From NCBI RefSeq assembly GCF_013366925.1, contig NZ_JAALDK010000001.1:62001-126000 (forward strand): a stretch of 64,000 nucleotides of DNA. The letters are read 5' to 3'. The translations under genes were made by a program, and so were the position numbers. Of this stretch, positions 9,463-18,454 are shown in pieces. The notes under the pieces are model-generated. The model searched no databases and was not told where the DNA came from. It saw only the letters and a list, made by a program, of their open reading frames with translations. The DNA comes from Paraburkholderia youngii. Its GTDB lineage: Bacteria; Pseudomonadota; Gammaproteobacteria; Burkholderiales; Burkholderiaceae. Each line of letters opens with the position of its first letter. The first letter of the stretch is position 1.

Positions 9463-11613
9463 GTGAACGTTTTCTTCGAGGAATCGGGCAGTTTCAAGGC
9501 CGGCAGCGTGCTGTCGCGTCAGGGTGACGCGTTTCAGGTCGAGTTGCCGGGCGGCCGGCGCGCGAAGGTGCGCGCGAAGGATGTGCTGATCGAGTTCGAG
9601 AAACCCACTGCGGCCGAACTGATGCAGCAGGCCGACACGTTGGCGCAGGAGATCGATCTGGACTTCCTGTGGGAATGCGCGCCGGACGATGAATTCCCGT
9701 TCGCGACGCTGGGCGCCGAGTACTTCGGCGCGAGCTTCGGCGCGGTCGAGCGCGCGGCGCTGGTGCTGCGCATGCACGGCTCGCCGGTGTACTTCCGGCG
9801 CAAGGGCCGCGGCATGTACCAGCGCGCGCCGCAAGAGCAGCTGAAGATGGCGCTCGCGGGTCTCGAGCGCAAGCGCCAGCAGGCGCTCGTGCAGGCGCAG
9901 TACGAAGAAGAGCTGAAGGCAGGCCGTCTACCGGAAGCGTTCGCGGGCGGCAAGGGCCTCGCGCTCCTGACTAAGCCCGACAAGAACACGATCGAGTACA
10001 AGGCGCTCGAAAACGCCGCGGCCGCGCGCGGCATCTCGCAGGCGCGGCTGATGCTCGAATGCGGCGCGATCGCGTCGCCGCGCGCGCTGCACGAAGCGAA
10101 ATTCCTGTCCGAGTACTTCCCGCATGGCACCGGCTTCCCGTCCGTTGCGGCCGCGAACGTGCCCGACGATCTGCCGCAGGCCGACGTCGAAGCGTTCTCG
10201 ATCGACGACATCACCACGACGGAAATCGACGACGCATTCTCGGTCGAGCATCTGGCCGACGGCCGTGTGCGGATCGGCGTGCACATCGCCGCGCCGGCGC
10301 TCGGCATCCAGCGCGGCGACGACGTCGATGCGATCGCGCGTGCGCGTTTGTCGACGGTCTACATGCCCGGCGACAAGATCACGATGCTGCCCGACAGCGT
10401 CGTCGACACCTTCACGCTCGGCGAGGGCGACTATCGGCCAGCGCTATCGCTGTACGTGATCGTCAATCGCGAGACGCAGGAGATCGTCGCGAGCGAAACG
10501 CGCGCCGAGCGCGTGTTCGTCAAGAGCAACCTGCGCCACAACACGCTCGACGAAGTCGTCACCGAGGAGGCGCTCGCCGAGGGCACCGGCGAGTATCCGC
10601 ACAAGGACGATATCGCCGTGCTGTGGCCGTTCGCGCAGGCGCTGTTCGAAAAGCGCCAGACCGCGCGCGCCGGCTACGGCCTGCGTCGCGAAGTGCAGCG
10701 CAATACCGATTTCAATTTCTACGTCGACGGCGAGCACATCACGATTACGCCGCGCCGGCGCGGCTCGCCGCTCGACACGATCGTCGCCGAGCTGGCGATT
10801 CTCGCGAACTCGTCGTGGGGCGCGTTCCTGCACGATCACGGCGTGCCGGGCATCTATCGCACGCAGCGCGCGTTCGGCGCGCCAAGCGGCCCGAAGCGCA
10901 CGCGCATGCAGACCAACGCCGCGCCGCACGAAGGGCTCGGCGTCTCGCAATACGCTTGGAGCACGTCGCCGCTGCGCCGCTACGTCGACCTCGTGAACCA
11001 GTGGCAGCTGATCGCGTGCGTGCAGCATGGTGTGACTGCCAAGCTCGCCGCGCCGTTCAAGCCGAAGGACGCCGATCTGTTCGCGGTCGTGCAGGGCTTC
11101 GACGACACCTACACCGCATATGCCGACTACCAGCGCCGCATGGAGTACTTCTGGTGTCTGCGCTGGCTCAGGCAGGAAAACCGCAAGCAGGTAGTCGCAT
11201 CGGTTGTGAAGGGCGATCTCGTGCGTCTCGAGGAAATTCCGCTGCTGCTGCACGTGCCGGGTCTCGGCGTGCATGCGCGCGGCACGCGTTTGCAGCTGGA
11301 AGTGATGTCGATCGACGAACTGACGATCGAAGCGTCTGTGCGTCTGTTGCACGTGCTCGATGCGCCGACCGTGACGAGCGGCGCCGAAGCCGAAGAAGGC
11401 GAGGACGAGGGCGACGAAGAGTTGCTCGACGCAGCGGACGACAGCGCCGAAAGCGAAGCGGAGGCGCAAGCGGAAGCCGACGGCGGTAATCCGAACGACA
11501 ACCCCGGCGCCGACGAATCCGCGGCAAGCGGCAACGGCAACGGCAGCGGCAACGGCAACGACGCATCGAACACCGCCGACAACGACCAACACATCACGGA
11601 GCCGGGACGATGA
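9463..11613 (+). CDS. RNase II/RNase R-family 3'-5' exoribonuclease
   Basis: 716 residues with an RNB domain. The metal-site segment SIDDITTTEIDDAFSVE (near 245-262) carries the catalytic Asp cluster, and the C-terminal part (about 585-640) looks S1-like. The N-terminus lacks the extended basic region of RNase R, so RNase II-type is the better label. I place the start at GTG 9463, with GAGAG just upstream. The last 65-70 residues are an acidic, then Gly/Asn-rich low-complexity tail not found in E. coli RNase II. Its stop overlaps the aroE start by four bases (ATGA). Confidence 0.9.
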   Translation: MNVFFEESGSFKAGSVLSRQGDAFQVELPGGRRAKVRAKDVLIEFEKPTAAELMQQADTLAQEIDLDFLWECAPDDEFPFATLGAEYFGASFGAVERAALVLRMHGSPVYFRRKGRGMYQRAPQEQLKMALAGLERKRQQALVQAQYEEELKAGRLPEAFAGGKGLALLTKPDKNTIEYKALENAAAARGISQARLMLECGAIASPRALHEAKFLSEYFPHGTGFPSVAAANVPDDLPQADVEAFSIDDITTTEIDDAFSVEHLADGRVRIGVHIAAPALGIQRGDDVDAIARARLSTVYMPGDKITMLPDSVVDTFTLGEGDYRPALSLYVIVNRETQEIVASETRAERVFVKSNLRHNTLDEVVTEEALAEGTGEYPHKDDIAVLWPFAQALFEKRQTARAGYGLRREVQRNTDFNFYVDGEHITITPRRRGSPLDTIVAELAILANSSWGAFLHDHGVPGIYRTQRAFGAPSGPKRTRMQTNAAPHEGLGVSQYAWSTSPLRRYVDLVNQWQLIACVQHGVTAKLAAPFKPKDADLFAVVQGFDDTYTAYADYQRRMEYFWCLRWLRQENRKQVVASVVKGDLVRLEEIPLLLHVPGLGVHARGTRLQLEVMSIDELTIEASVRLLHVLDAPTVTSGAEAEEGEDEGDEELLDAADDSAESEAEAQAEADGGNPNDNPGADESAASGNGNGSGNGNDASNTADNDQHITEPGR
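11527..11560. repeat. AACGGC-type hexanucleotide repeat
   Basis: Near-perfect repeats of a GGCAAC/GGCAGC hexamer encode alternating Gly-Asn/Gly-Ser in the disordered tail of the RNase II-family protein. Slippage here would change tail length in frame. Confidence 0.7.
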
Positions 11614-12473
11614 ACGGCAACCCAACGCGCGATCGCTACGCGGTCATCGGCAACCCGGTCGGGCATAGCAAGTCGCCGTTCATCCACGGCCGCTTCGCCG
11701 CGCAAACCGGCGAGCCGATCGAGTACGGTCATCTGCTCGCGCCGGTCGACGCGTTCGTGCCGCACGTGCGCGCGTTCATCGAAGCGGGCGGGCGCGGCCT
11801 GAACGTGACGGTGCCGTTCAAGCTCGACGCGCATGCGTTCGCGAACACGCTGTCGCCGCGCGCGGCGGCGGCCGGCGCGGTAAACACGCTGAGGGTCGAC
11901 GCCGACGGCATCTACGGCGACAACACGGATGGCTTCGGCCTCGTGCGCGACATCGAGGTGAATCTCGGGGTGTCGCTGAAAGGCGCGCGCATCCTGCTGC
12001 TCGGCGCGGGCGGGGCCGCGCGCGGTGTCGTGCTGCCGATGCTCGACCGCGCGCCGCATACGCTGACGATCGTCAACCGCACGGCGCAGAAGGCCGAGGC
12101 GCTGGTCGATCAGTTCGCGCAGGCAGCCGGCGACGCGCGCTGCCGGCTGAGCGGCGGCAGCGCCCGCGCGATCGAAGCGGGCCAGTACGACGTGATCGTC
12201 AACGCGACCGCGGGCAGCCTCGATGCGTCGCTGCCCGAGTGCGACGACCGCGCGTTCGGCAACGGCACGCTCGCTTACGACATGATGTACAGCGCGCATC
12301 CAACTGTCTTCATGCAGCACGCGGCGAAGCTCGGCGCGCGCGGCGCCGACGGTCTCGGCATGCTGGTCGAGCAGGCGGCCGAATCGTTCTATGTGTGGCG
12401 CGGTGTGCGCCCCGATGGCGCGCCGGTGCTCGCCGAATTGCGGGCGCTGCTGACGGCGCCGTCGCCCGCATAA
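11610..12473 (+). CDS. aroE: Shikimate dehydrogenase (NADP)
   Basis: Reduces 3-dehydroshikimate to shikimate with NADPH. 287 residues. The shikimate-binding loop NPVGHSKSP is at 15-23, catalytic Lys71 lies in NVTVPFK, Asp107 in GDNTDGFG, and the nucleotide loop is GAGGAARGV. The ATG overlaps the stop of the exoribonuclease gene. mtgA follows 25 bp later, so RNase-aroE-mtgA looks like one transcript. Confidence 0.96.
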   Translation: MNGNPTRDRYAVIGNPVGHSKSPFIHGRFAAQTGEPIEYGHLLAPVDAFVPHVRAFIEAGGRGLNVTVPFKLDAHAFANTLSPRAAAAGAVNTLRVDADGIYGDNTDGFGLVRDIEVNLGVSLKGARILLLGAGGAARGVVLPMLDRAPHTLTIVNRTAQKAEALVDQFAQAAGDARCRLSGGSARAIEAGQYDVIVNATAGSLDASLPECDDRAFGNGTLAYDMMYSAHPTVFMQHAAKLGARGADGLGMLVEQAAESFYVWRGVRPDGAPVLAELRALLTAPSPA

Positions 12474-12498
12474 CGTCAGCGCGCGGACAGCACGCACC

Positions 12499-13233
12499 AT
12501 GACAGCGACGCGGCGCGCCAGCGGTTCGCGCGGCCAGGCCGGCCCGCTGCGCTGGCTCGCCTGGCTGATCGCGGTCGTGGCCATCGCCTGGCTCGCGACG
12601 CAGGCGTACTACTTCGCGCAGATCGCGATCTGGAACGTCGTCAATCCGCGCTCGACCGCGTTCATGCGCTCGGACGCGTGGCGTCTGTCGCAGGACCGGC
12701 CGGATCTGTCGGTGCAGCGCACGTGGGTGCCGTACGAGCAGATTTCCCGCAACCTGAAGCGCGCGATCATCGCGTCCGAGGACGCGAACTTCGTCAACAA
12801 CAAGGGCTACGAAACCGACGCGATGTTGCAGGCATGGGAGCGCAACAAGGCGCAAGGCCGGATCGTGCGCGGCGGCTCGACGATCTCGCAGCAACTCGCG
12901 CGCAATCTGTTCCTGTCGCGCGAGAAAAGCTATATCCGCAAGGGCCAGGAGCTGATCATCACGTGGATGCTCGAAACGCTGATGGACAAGCAGCGCATCT
13001 TCGAGATCTATCTGAACTCGGTCGAATGGGGCAACGGCGTGTACGGCGCCGAGGCGGCCGCGCAGTACTATTTCAAGACCTCGGCGAGCAAACTCACGGC
13101 CGCGCAGTCCGCGCGGCTCGCGGTGATGCTGCCGCGCCCCAAATATTTCGATGAACACCGGAATTCGGCGTATCTCGCACAACGCGCGCGAGTCATCGCG
13201 CGGCGGATGGGCGCGGCCGAATTGCCGGATTGA
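12499..13233 (+). CDS. mtgA: Monofunctional peptidoglycan glycosyltransferase
   Basis: Polymerises lipid II glycan strands at the periplasmic face of the inner membrane. 244 residues with one N-terminal membrane helix (about 17-39) and a GT51 domain. Catalytic Glu94 is in [14 protein letters not shown], and the second motif is [17 protein letters not shown]. No transpeptidase domain follows, which separates it from bifunctional PBPs. A rho-independent terminator follows at 13267. Confidence 0.96.
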   Translation: MTATRRASGSRGQAGPLRWLAWLIAVVAIAWLATQAYYFAQIAIWNVVNPRSTAFMRSDAWRLSQDRPDLSVQRTWVPYEQISRNLKRAIIASEDANFVNNKGYETDAMLQAWERNKAQGRIVRGGSTISQQLARNLFLSREKSYIRKGQELIITWMLETLMDKQRIFEIYLNSVEWGNGVYGAEAAAQYYFKTSASKLTAAQSARLAVMLPRPKYFDEHRNSAYLAQRARVIARRMGAAELPD

Positions 13234-13266
13234 AAAGCGCCGTCGATCTCCTGGTTTTCGGTTCCG

Positions 13267-13291
13267 AAGCCCGCCTCGCGCGGGTTTTTTT
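13267..13291 (+). terminator. Terminator after mtgA
   Basis: CCCGC (13270-13274), loop CTCGC, GCGGG (13280-13284), then seven T residues. It is short but has a strong U-tract. Confidence 0.75.
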
Positions 13292-13374
13292 GTGTCTTTT
13301 CGCAGGGGCATGGCGTCTCGCTAAACGGTTGATCGCCAACTAAAATCTCAGTATCTGGACTCAACATTCACATA

Positions 13375-13403
13375 TTGGTGATTCTCAAAAGTCGCCCTAC
13401 AAT
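13375..13403 (+). promoter_or_regulatory. Candidate sigma70 promoter for the IclR gene and sugar locus
   Basis: TTGGTG (13375-13380), exactly 17 bp, TACAAT (13398-13403). It lies in a locally AT-rich stretch, unlike the surrounding sequence, about 190 bp before the IclR ATG. This leaves a long leader that contains a small open frame. Confidence 0.55.
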
Positions 13404-13485
13404 CCAAGCCAACATGCATCGCAAGTAGACGCTCCAGCGCGCCGAAACAGCGAACTGCGACAGAAAAACCGGAGACGAGGCCAAC

Positions 13486-13566
13486 ATGTCTGGCAGCCAA
13501 CCACAGCAGCCGCGCGAGCGCGGCGCCGCACGCATTCCCGCCCTGTGCTCCGGCCCCGCGCGCTAA
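13486..13566 (+). CDS. Possible 26-residue leader peptide upstream of the IclR gene
   Basis: An ATG preceded by GGAGACGAGG at 9-19 bases opens a 26-codon frame (MSGSQPQQPRERGAARIPAL, then CSGPAR) ending in TAA, 29 bp before the IclR start. It lies between the candidate promoter at 13375-13403 and the regulator, so it would be transcribed. No homologue is recognised. It could be a chance frame in GC-rich leader RNA; its only support is the ribosome-binding site and position. Confidence 0.3.
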   Translation: MSGSQPQQPRERGAARIPALCSGPAR

Positions 13567-13595
13567 GCGCAGAAACCATCGGAAAGCGAATCGCC

Positions 13596-14612
13596 ATGAA
13601 CAAAGCGATGCCTACTCACGGGGCTAGCCCGGCCGAGGCGGCGCCGGGGTCGAACGGCGGGCCGGACAGTGCCGCGAATCCCGCGCCGCGCGAGGCTTCA
13701 GCCGTCACCGCCAATGTCGCCGCCAGTGCGTCCGCTACCGCGAGGGCGTCGCGCCCGGTGCAGCGCGCGGCAACCGTCGACGGACTCGGGCTGCCGGTCA
13801 CATTGCTGGAAATCACGCCGCAGCAGGCCGGCACACAGACACTGTTGCGCGGCCTCGCGATTCTCGAGGCGGCGGCGGCCGGCGTGCGCGATCTGCGCAG
13901 CTTCGGCGCCGCGCTCGGCACCACCCGCAGCACCACGCATCGACTCGTTAGCAGCCTCGTGCAGGCGCGCTATCTGCGTCAGGTGCAGGGCGGCTATCTG
14001 CTCGGGCCGAAGCTGATCGAGCTCGGCACGATCGCGCTCGAACAGATGCCGCTGACGGCCGTCGCGCGTCCGCATCTGCAGTCGCTGGCCGAGCAGACGC
14101 TCGACACGATCCACCTCGGCGTGCGCGATGGCGACGACGTGCTGTACATCGACAAGATCCCTGGCACGCGCGGCCTCGAAATGCGCTCGCGCGTCGGCCA
14201 TCGGATGCCGCTCGCGTCGACCGGCATCGGCAAGGCGATGATGCTCGACCTCGCGCCGGACGCATGGCAGTCGCTGTTCGACGCGTCGCGCCGCGCGCTC
14301 GCGGGGGTCAGCTTCAAGCCCGACAACCGCCCCGACGCGCCGACCTTCCTGCAGCGCATGACGAACTACGCGGCCGGCGGCTACACGTTCGATCTCGAAG
14401 AGAACGAAGCGTCGATCCGTTGCGTCGCGGCGCCAGTGCGCGATGCGTCGGGCGCGATCGTCGCGGCGTTGTCGGTGGCGAGCACGATTCCGTATATGCC
14501 GCTCGAACGGATGGACGAACTGATTCCGGTCGTGCAGCGCGAGGCGCGCGCGATTTCGGAAGAACTTGGTTGGCGCGCACCGCAACCGGCCACGCGCAGG
14601 ATCAAGCGATGA
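13596..14612 (+). CDS. IclR-family transcriptional regulator of the sugar locus
   Basis: 338 residues from the ATG at 13596 (GGAAAG ten bases upstream). The first about 75 residues are an Ala/Ser/Pro-rich extension not usual for IclR proteins. The winged helix-turn-helix spans about 81-135, including RSFGAALGTTRSTTHRLVSS, and an IclR effector domain follows. It heads the locus and overlaps dgoK by ATGA, so it probably controls the dgoK-dgoA-SDR operon and perhaps the transporter. The ligand is likely a pathway sugar acid, as is common for IclR regulators of galactonate-type pathways, but this is inference. Confidence 0.88.
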   Translation: MNKAMPTHGASPAEAAPGSNGGPDSAANPAPREASAVTANVAASASATARASRPVQRAATVDGLGLPVTLLEITPQQAGTQTLLRGLAILEAAAAGVRDLRSFGAALGTTRSTTHRLVSSLVQARYLRQVQGGYLLGPKLIELGTIALEQMPLTAVARPHLQSLAEQTLDTIHLGVRDGDDVLYIDKIPGTRGLEMRSRVGHRMPLASTGIGKAMMLDLAPDAWQSLFDASRRALAGVSFKPDNRPDAPTFLQRMTNYAAGGYTFDLEENEASIRCVAAPVRDASGAIVAALSVASTIPYMPLERMDELIPVVQREARAISEELGWRAPQPATRRIKR

Positions 14613-15724
14613 AACAAGCGGGCACCGCCACGCTGGCGAACCACCAGGCGCCCGCCGCGCCCACCTCGGGCGGGGAGCCGGACGCGACCGATGGCACAGA
14701 TACCGCCGCCGTCGATTTCACGCATGCCGCGCTGATCGCGCTCGACTGGGGCACGACGTCGCTGCGCGCCTATCTGTTCGACGCGCACGGTCGCGTGCTG
14801 GCGACGCGCGCATCGACGGCCGGCATCATGAATCTGCCGCGCAGCGCGGCCGAGAGCGGCTTCGACGCGGCGTTCGACGACGCCTGCGGCGCGTGGCTCG
14901 AGCACGCGCGCGGCGTGCCGGTGATCGCGGCGGGGATGGTGGGCAGCGCGCAAGGCTGGCTCGAAGCGCCGTATGTCGAGACGCCCGCCAACGCCGATGC
15001 GCTGGTGGCCGGCATCGTCCGCGTGCCGACCGCGCGCGGCGCGACGCTGCACATCGTGCCGGGCGTGCTGCAACGCGGCGAGTTGCCGAACGTGATGCGC
15101 GGTGAGGAGACACAGATTTTCGGCGCGCTCAGCGCGGACGCGAACGGCGCGCAAGACGCGAGCGCGGTCGACAGCAACGCCCGTTCACTGATCGGCCTGC
15201 CTGGCACGCACGCGAAATGGGCGGTCGTGCAAGCGGAGCGCATCGAGCGTTTTCATACCTTCATGACCGGCGAGGTATTCGCCGCGCTGCGCGAGCACAC
15301 CATTCTCGGCCGCACGATGGTCACGCCCGATCGGCCGGATACCGGAGCATTTTTGCGCGGCGTGAACATCGCGCGCGAGAAAGGTCAGGCGGGCGTGCTC
15401 GCGACCGTGTTCAGCACGCGCACGCTCGGCTTGACCGGCGCGCTGTCGAGCGAGGCACAGCCCGACTATCTGTCGGGCCTGCTGATCGGACACGAACTCG
15501 CCGGCCTCGAAGCGGTACTCGCGCAGCAAGGCAGCTCGCTCGCTCAGCAGAGTCTGCGGCTGATCGGCAACGACGCGCTGTGCGAGCGCTACCGCCTCGC
15601 GCTCGCGCAATTCGGCTGTCTGCGCGCGGAGCCGGTCAGGCACGCGACCGAACGCGGCCTGTGGCGCGTTGCCGTAGCAGCGGGGCTCGTGCAGCCGTCC
15701 GCGCAGGCGGCGCGCGCGGGCTGA
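14609..15724 (+). CDS. dgoK: 2-dehydro-3-deoxygalactonokinase
   Basis: ATP-dependent phosphorylation of 2-keto-3-deoxy-D-galactonate. 371 residues from the ATG that overlaps the IclR stop. The ATPase-like phosphate loop DWGTTSLRAYLFD starts at residue 46, after an unconserved 40-residue N-terminal stretch. LIGLPGTHAKWA and MTGEVFAALREHTILG match DgoK signatures. dgoA follows 45 bp later, giving the last two steps of the De Ley-Doudoroff pathway. Confidence 0.92.
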   Translation: MKQAGTATLANHQAPAAPTSGGEPDATDGTDTAAVDFTHAALIALDWGTTSLRAYLFDAHGRVLATRASTAGIMNLPRSAAESGFDAAFDDACGAWLEHARGVPVIAAGMVGSAQGWLEAPYVETPANADALVAGIVRVPTARGATLHIVPGVLQRGELPNVMRGEETQIFGALSADANGAQDASAVDSNARSLIGLPGTHAKWAVVQAERIERFHTFMTGEVFAALREHTILGRTMVTPDRPDTGAFLRGVNIAREKGQAGVLATVFSTRTLGLTGALSSEAQPDYLSGLLIGHELAGLEAVLAQQGSSLAQQSLRLIGNDALCERYRLALAQFGCLRAEPVRHATERGLWRVAVAAGLVQPSAQAARAG

Positions 15725-15769
15725 CCGGCGGTAGAGCCCTTTACGACGCTCACGAAACAAGGAACCGAC

Positions 15770-16450
15770 ATGCAACCACATATCAATCTGCCCGGACCGT
15801 ACATGCCGCACGCGGGTCTGATCGCCGCGTTCGAAGTCTGTCCGCTGATCGCGATCATGCGCGGCGTCACGCCCGCCGACGCGGCCGATCACGGTCAAGC
15901 GCTGTACGAAGCGGGTTTCCGCATCGTCGAAGTACCGCTCAATTCGCCGCAGCCTTTCGACAGCATCTCCGCGATCCGCAAGGTGCTGCCGGCCGACGCG
16001 ATCGTCGGCGCGGGCACCGTGCTGCATCCGCTCTACGTCGACGAAGTGAAGTCGGCGGGCGGCGAGCTCGTCGTGATGCCGCACAGCGACCCGGAAGTCG
16101 TGATCGCCGCGAAGGCGCGCGGCCTTGCCTGCGCGCCCGGCGTCGCGACGCCGACCGAAGCGTTCATCGCGCTGAAGAACGGCGCCGACGTGCTGAAGAT
16201 GTTCCCCGCCGAGCAGCTCGGCTGCCAGGTCGTCAAGGCATGGCGCGCGGTGATCGCCGCGCAGGTGCCGCTCGTGCCGGTCGGCGGCATCAACCCGGAC
16301 AACATGGGCCCGTTCCTGAGCGCCGGCGCCAACGGTTTCGGCCTCGGCTCGGCGCTGTACAAGCCGGGCCAGAGCGCGGCGGTGACCGCGTCGCATGCGA
16401 AGGCGTTCATCAACGGTCTGCGGATCGCTCGCGCAGGAGCGAAGAAATGA
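15770..16450 (+). CDS. dgoA: 2-dehydro-3-deoxy-6-phosphogalactonate aldolase
   Basis: Class I aldolase that cleaves KDPGal to pyruvate and glyceraldehyde 3-phosphate. 226 residues. Glu54 in IVEVPLNSP and the Schiff-base Lys143 in VLKMFPAEQLG align with the KDPG/KDPGal aldolase family. The PLNSPQP wording and the partner dgoK favour KDPGal over KDPG; the separate eda at 54693 has the KDPG form. Its stop overlaps the next SDR start (ATGA). Confidence 0.92.
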   Translation: MQPHINLPGPYMPHAGLIAAFEVCPLIAIMRGVTPADAADHGQALYEAGFRIVEVPLNSPQPFDSISAIRKVLPADAIVGAGTVLHPLYVDEVKSAGGELVVMPHSDPEVVIAAKARGLACAPGVATPTEAFIALKNGADVLKMFPAEQLGCQVVKAWRAVIAAQVPLVPVGGINPDNMGPFLSAGANGFGLGSALYKPGQSAAVTASHAKAFINGLRIARAGAKK

Positions 16451-17229
16451 ACCGGCTCGCCGGCAAAGCCGCTCTCGTGACCGGCGCCGGGCGCGGCATC
16501 GGCGCGGCGATCGCGCTCGCGTTCGCGCGCGAGGGCGCGGCGGTCGTGCTGGCGGAACTCGATCTCGACACGGCGCAGCGCACGGCCGCGCGGATCGAGG
16601 CGGAACTCGGCGCCGGCGCGCGCGTGCTCGCCGTGCAGACCGACGTGACCCAACCCCCGTCGCTGCGGCATGCGGTGAGCGAAGGCGAGCGCGCGTTCGG
16701 TGTGCTCGACATCCTCGTCAACAACGCGGGCATCAACGTGTTTTGCGATCCGCTGACGATGACCGACGCCGACTGGCGGCGCTGCTTCGCGGTCGATCTC
16801 GACGGCGTGTGGAATGGCTGTCGCGCGGTACTGCCGGGGATGGTCGAACGCGGCGCGGGCAGCATCGTGAACATCGCGTCGACCCACGCGTTCAAGATCA
16901 TTCCGGGCTGCTTTCCGTACCCGGTCGCGAAGCATGGCGTGATCGGCCTCACGCGCGCGCTCGGCATCGAGTACGCGCCGTGCAACGTGCGCGTGAACGC
17001 GATCGCGCCGGGCTACATCGAGACGCAGCTGACGCACGACTGGTGGAACGAGCAGCCCGATCCGGCCGCCGCGCAGCAGGCGACGCTCGATCTGCAACCG
17101 ATGAAGCGCATCGGCCGCCCGGAGGAGGTGGCGATGACCGCGGTGTTCCTCGCGTCGGACGAGGCGCCGTTCATCAACGCGAGCTGCATCACCGTCGATG
17201 GCGGCCGCTCGGCGCTGTATCACGACTGA
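16447..17229 (+). CDS. Short-chain dehydrogenase/reductase in the sugar locus
   Basis: 260 residues, classical SDR. Cofactor loop TGAGRGIG at 12-19, NNAG at 92-95, catalytic Ser145, Tyr158 and Lys162 (YPVAK). Asp/Glu after the second strand (AELDL) suggests NAD rather than NADP. It is translationally coupled to dgoA. Candidate roles are oxidation of a sugar or a deoxy-keto sugar acid; sequence alone does not decide, especially since a second SDR (21129) is in the same locus. Confidence 0.82.
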   Translation: MNRLAGKAALVTGAGRGIGAAIALAFAREGAAVVLAELDLDTAQRTAARIEAELGAGARVLAVQTDVTQPPSLRHAVSEGERAFGVLDILVNNAGINVFCDPLTMTDADWRRCFAVDLDGVWNGCRAVLPGMVERGAGSIVNIASTHAFKIIPGCFPYPVAKHGVIGLTRALGIEYAPCNVRVNAIAPGYIETQLTHDWWNEQPDPAAAQQATLDLQPMKRIGRPEEVAMTAVFLASDEAPFINASCITVDGGRSALYHD

Positions 17230-17350
17230 ATTCGCATCGCGAAGAGACGCACAGAACACCGGACGACGCGCTGGCCGCGTGTGTCAGGACCGGTATAAGA
17301 AGACGCGGCCGATTACCTTCTCGTTATCAATTAGTCAGGAGACACGCATC

Positions 17351-18349
17351 ATGAAACGTAGAATTTTCCTCACGCTGGCAGCGGCGGCGACGGGTGTGCT
17401 CTTCAATGCGCCGGTCGCACAGGCAGCCGATACGGTCAAGATCGGCTTCGTCGTGAAGCAACCGGAAGAGCCGTGGTTCCAGGACGAATGGAAGTTCGCC
17501 GAGATCGCCGCCAAGGACAAGGGCTTCACGCTCGTGAAAATCGGCGCGCCGTCGGGCGAGAAGGTGATGAGCGCAATCGATAACCTCGCCGCGCAGAAGG
17601 CGCAGGGCTTCGTGATCTGCACGCCCGACGTCAAGCTCGGGCCGGGTATCGTCGCGAAGGCGAAGGCCGACGGCCTGAAGATGATGACGGTCGACGACCG
17701 CCTCGTCGACGGCGCGGGCAAGCCGATCGAAGCGGTGCCGCATATGGGCATCTCGGCGTATAACATCGGCAAGCAGGTCGGCGACGGCATCGCGGCTGAA
17801 ATCAAGAAGCGCGGCTGGGACATGAAGGACGTCGGCGCGATCGACGTGACCTATGAGCAGCTGCCGACCGCGCATGACCGCACCACCGGCGCGACCGACG
17901 CCCTCGTCGCCGCGGGCTTTCCGAAAGCGAACATCGTCACCGCGCCGCAAGCGAAGACCGACACCGAAAACGCTTTCAACGCCGCCAACATCGCGTTGAC
18001 GAAGAACCCGCAGTTCAAGCACTGGGTCGCTTACGCGCTGAACGACGAAGGCGTGCTCGGCGCGGTGCGCGCGGCGGAAGGCCGTGGCTTCAAGGCCGAC
18101 AACATGATCGGTATCGGCATCGGCGGCTCGGACTCCGCGCTGAACGAGTTCAAGAAGCCGCAGCCGACGGGTTTCTTCGGCACCGTGATCATCAGCCCGA
18201 AGCGCCACGGCGAGGAAACCTCGGAACTGATGTACTCGTGGATCACCCAGGGCAAGGAGCCGCCGCTGCTGACGCTCACGACCGGCATGCTGGCGACGCG
18301 CGACAACGTCGGCGAAGTGCGCGAGAAGATGGGCCTCGCGTCGAAGTAA
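17351..18349 (+). CDS. L-arabinose-type ABC transporter periplasmic binding protein (AraF-like)
   Basis: 332 residues with a Sec signal peptide (1-25, cleavage after VAQA). The mature start TVKIGFVVKQPEEPWFQDEW, then KFAEIA, closely follows E. coli AraF, as do GFVICTPDVKLG and the C-terminal ATRDN. AraF binds L-arabinose and also D-galactose, which share the same C1-C5 stereochemistry, so either sugar is possible. GGAG lies 10 bases before the ATG. The 121-bp gap from the SDR suggests its own promoter, and a hairpin follows the gene. Confidence 0.9.
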   Translation: MKRRIFLTLAAAATGVLFNAPVAQAADTVKIGFVVKQPEEPWFQDEWKFAEIAAKDKGFTLVKIGAPSGEKVMSAIDNLAAQKAQGFVICTPDVKLGPGIVAKAKADGLKMMTVDDRLVDGAGKPIEAVPHMGISAYNIGKQVGDGIAAEIKKRGWDMKDVGAIDVTYEQLPTAHDRTTGATDALVAAGFPKANIVTAPQAKTDTENAFNAANIALTKNPQFKHWVAYALNDEGVLGAVRAAEGRGFKADNMIGIGIGGSDSALNEFKKPQPTGFFGTVIISPKRHGEETSELMYSWITQGKEPPLLTLTTGMLATRDNVGEVREKMGLASK

Positions 18350-18384
18350 TCGCGGGTCTTGCGGTGACATGAAGTACACCGCCG

Positions 18385-18423
18385 GCGCGCCGCTTTCTCT
18401 GCCAGTTGCGGAGGGCGGCGCGC
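18385..18423 (+). promoter_or_regulatory. Intercistronic hairpin between araF-like and araG-like genes
   Basis: Perfect 9-bp arms GCGCGCCGC (18385-18393) and GCGGCGCGC (18415-18423) around a 21-base loop, with no T-tract. A hairpin in this position commonly protects the binding-protein message and lets it exceed the ATPase/permease message. The function here is inferred from location. Confidence 0.5.
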
Positions 18424-18454
18424 GTACGGTCTACATGAGGGATGAGGAGGCGAA

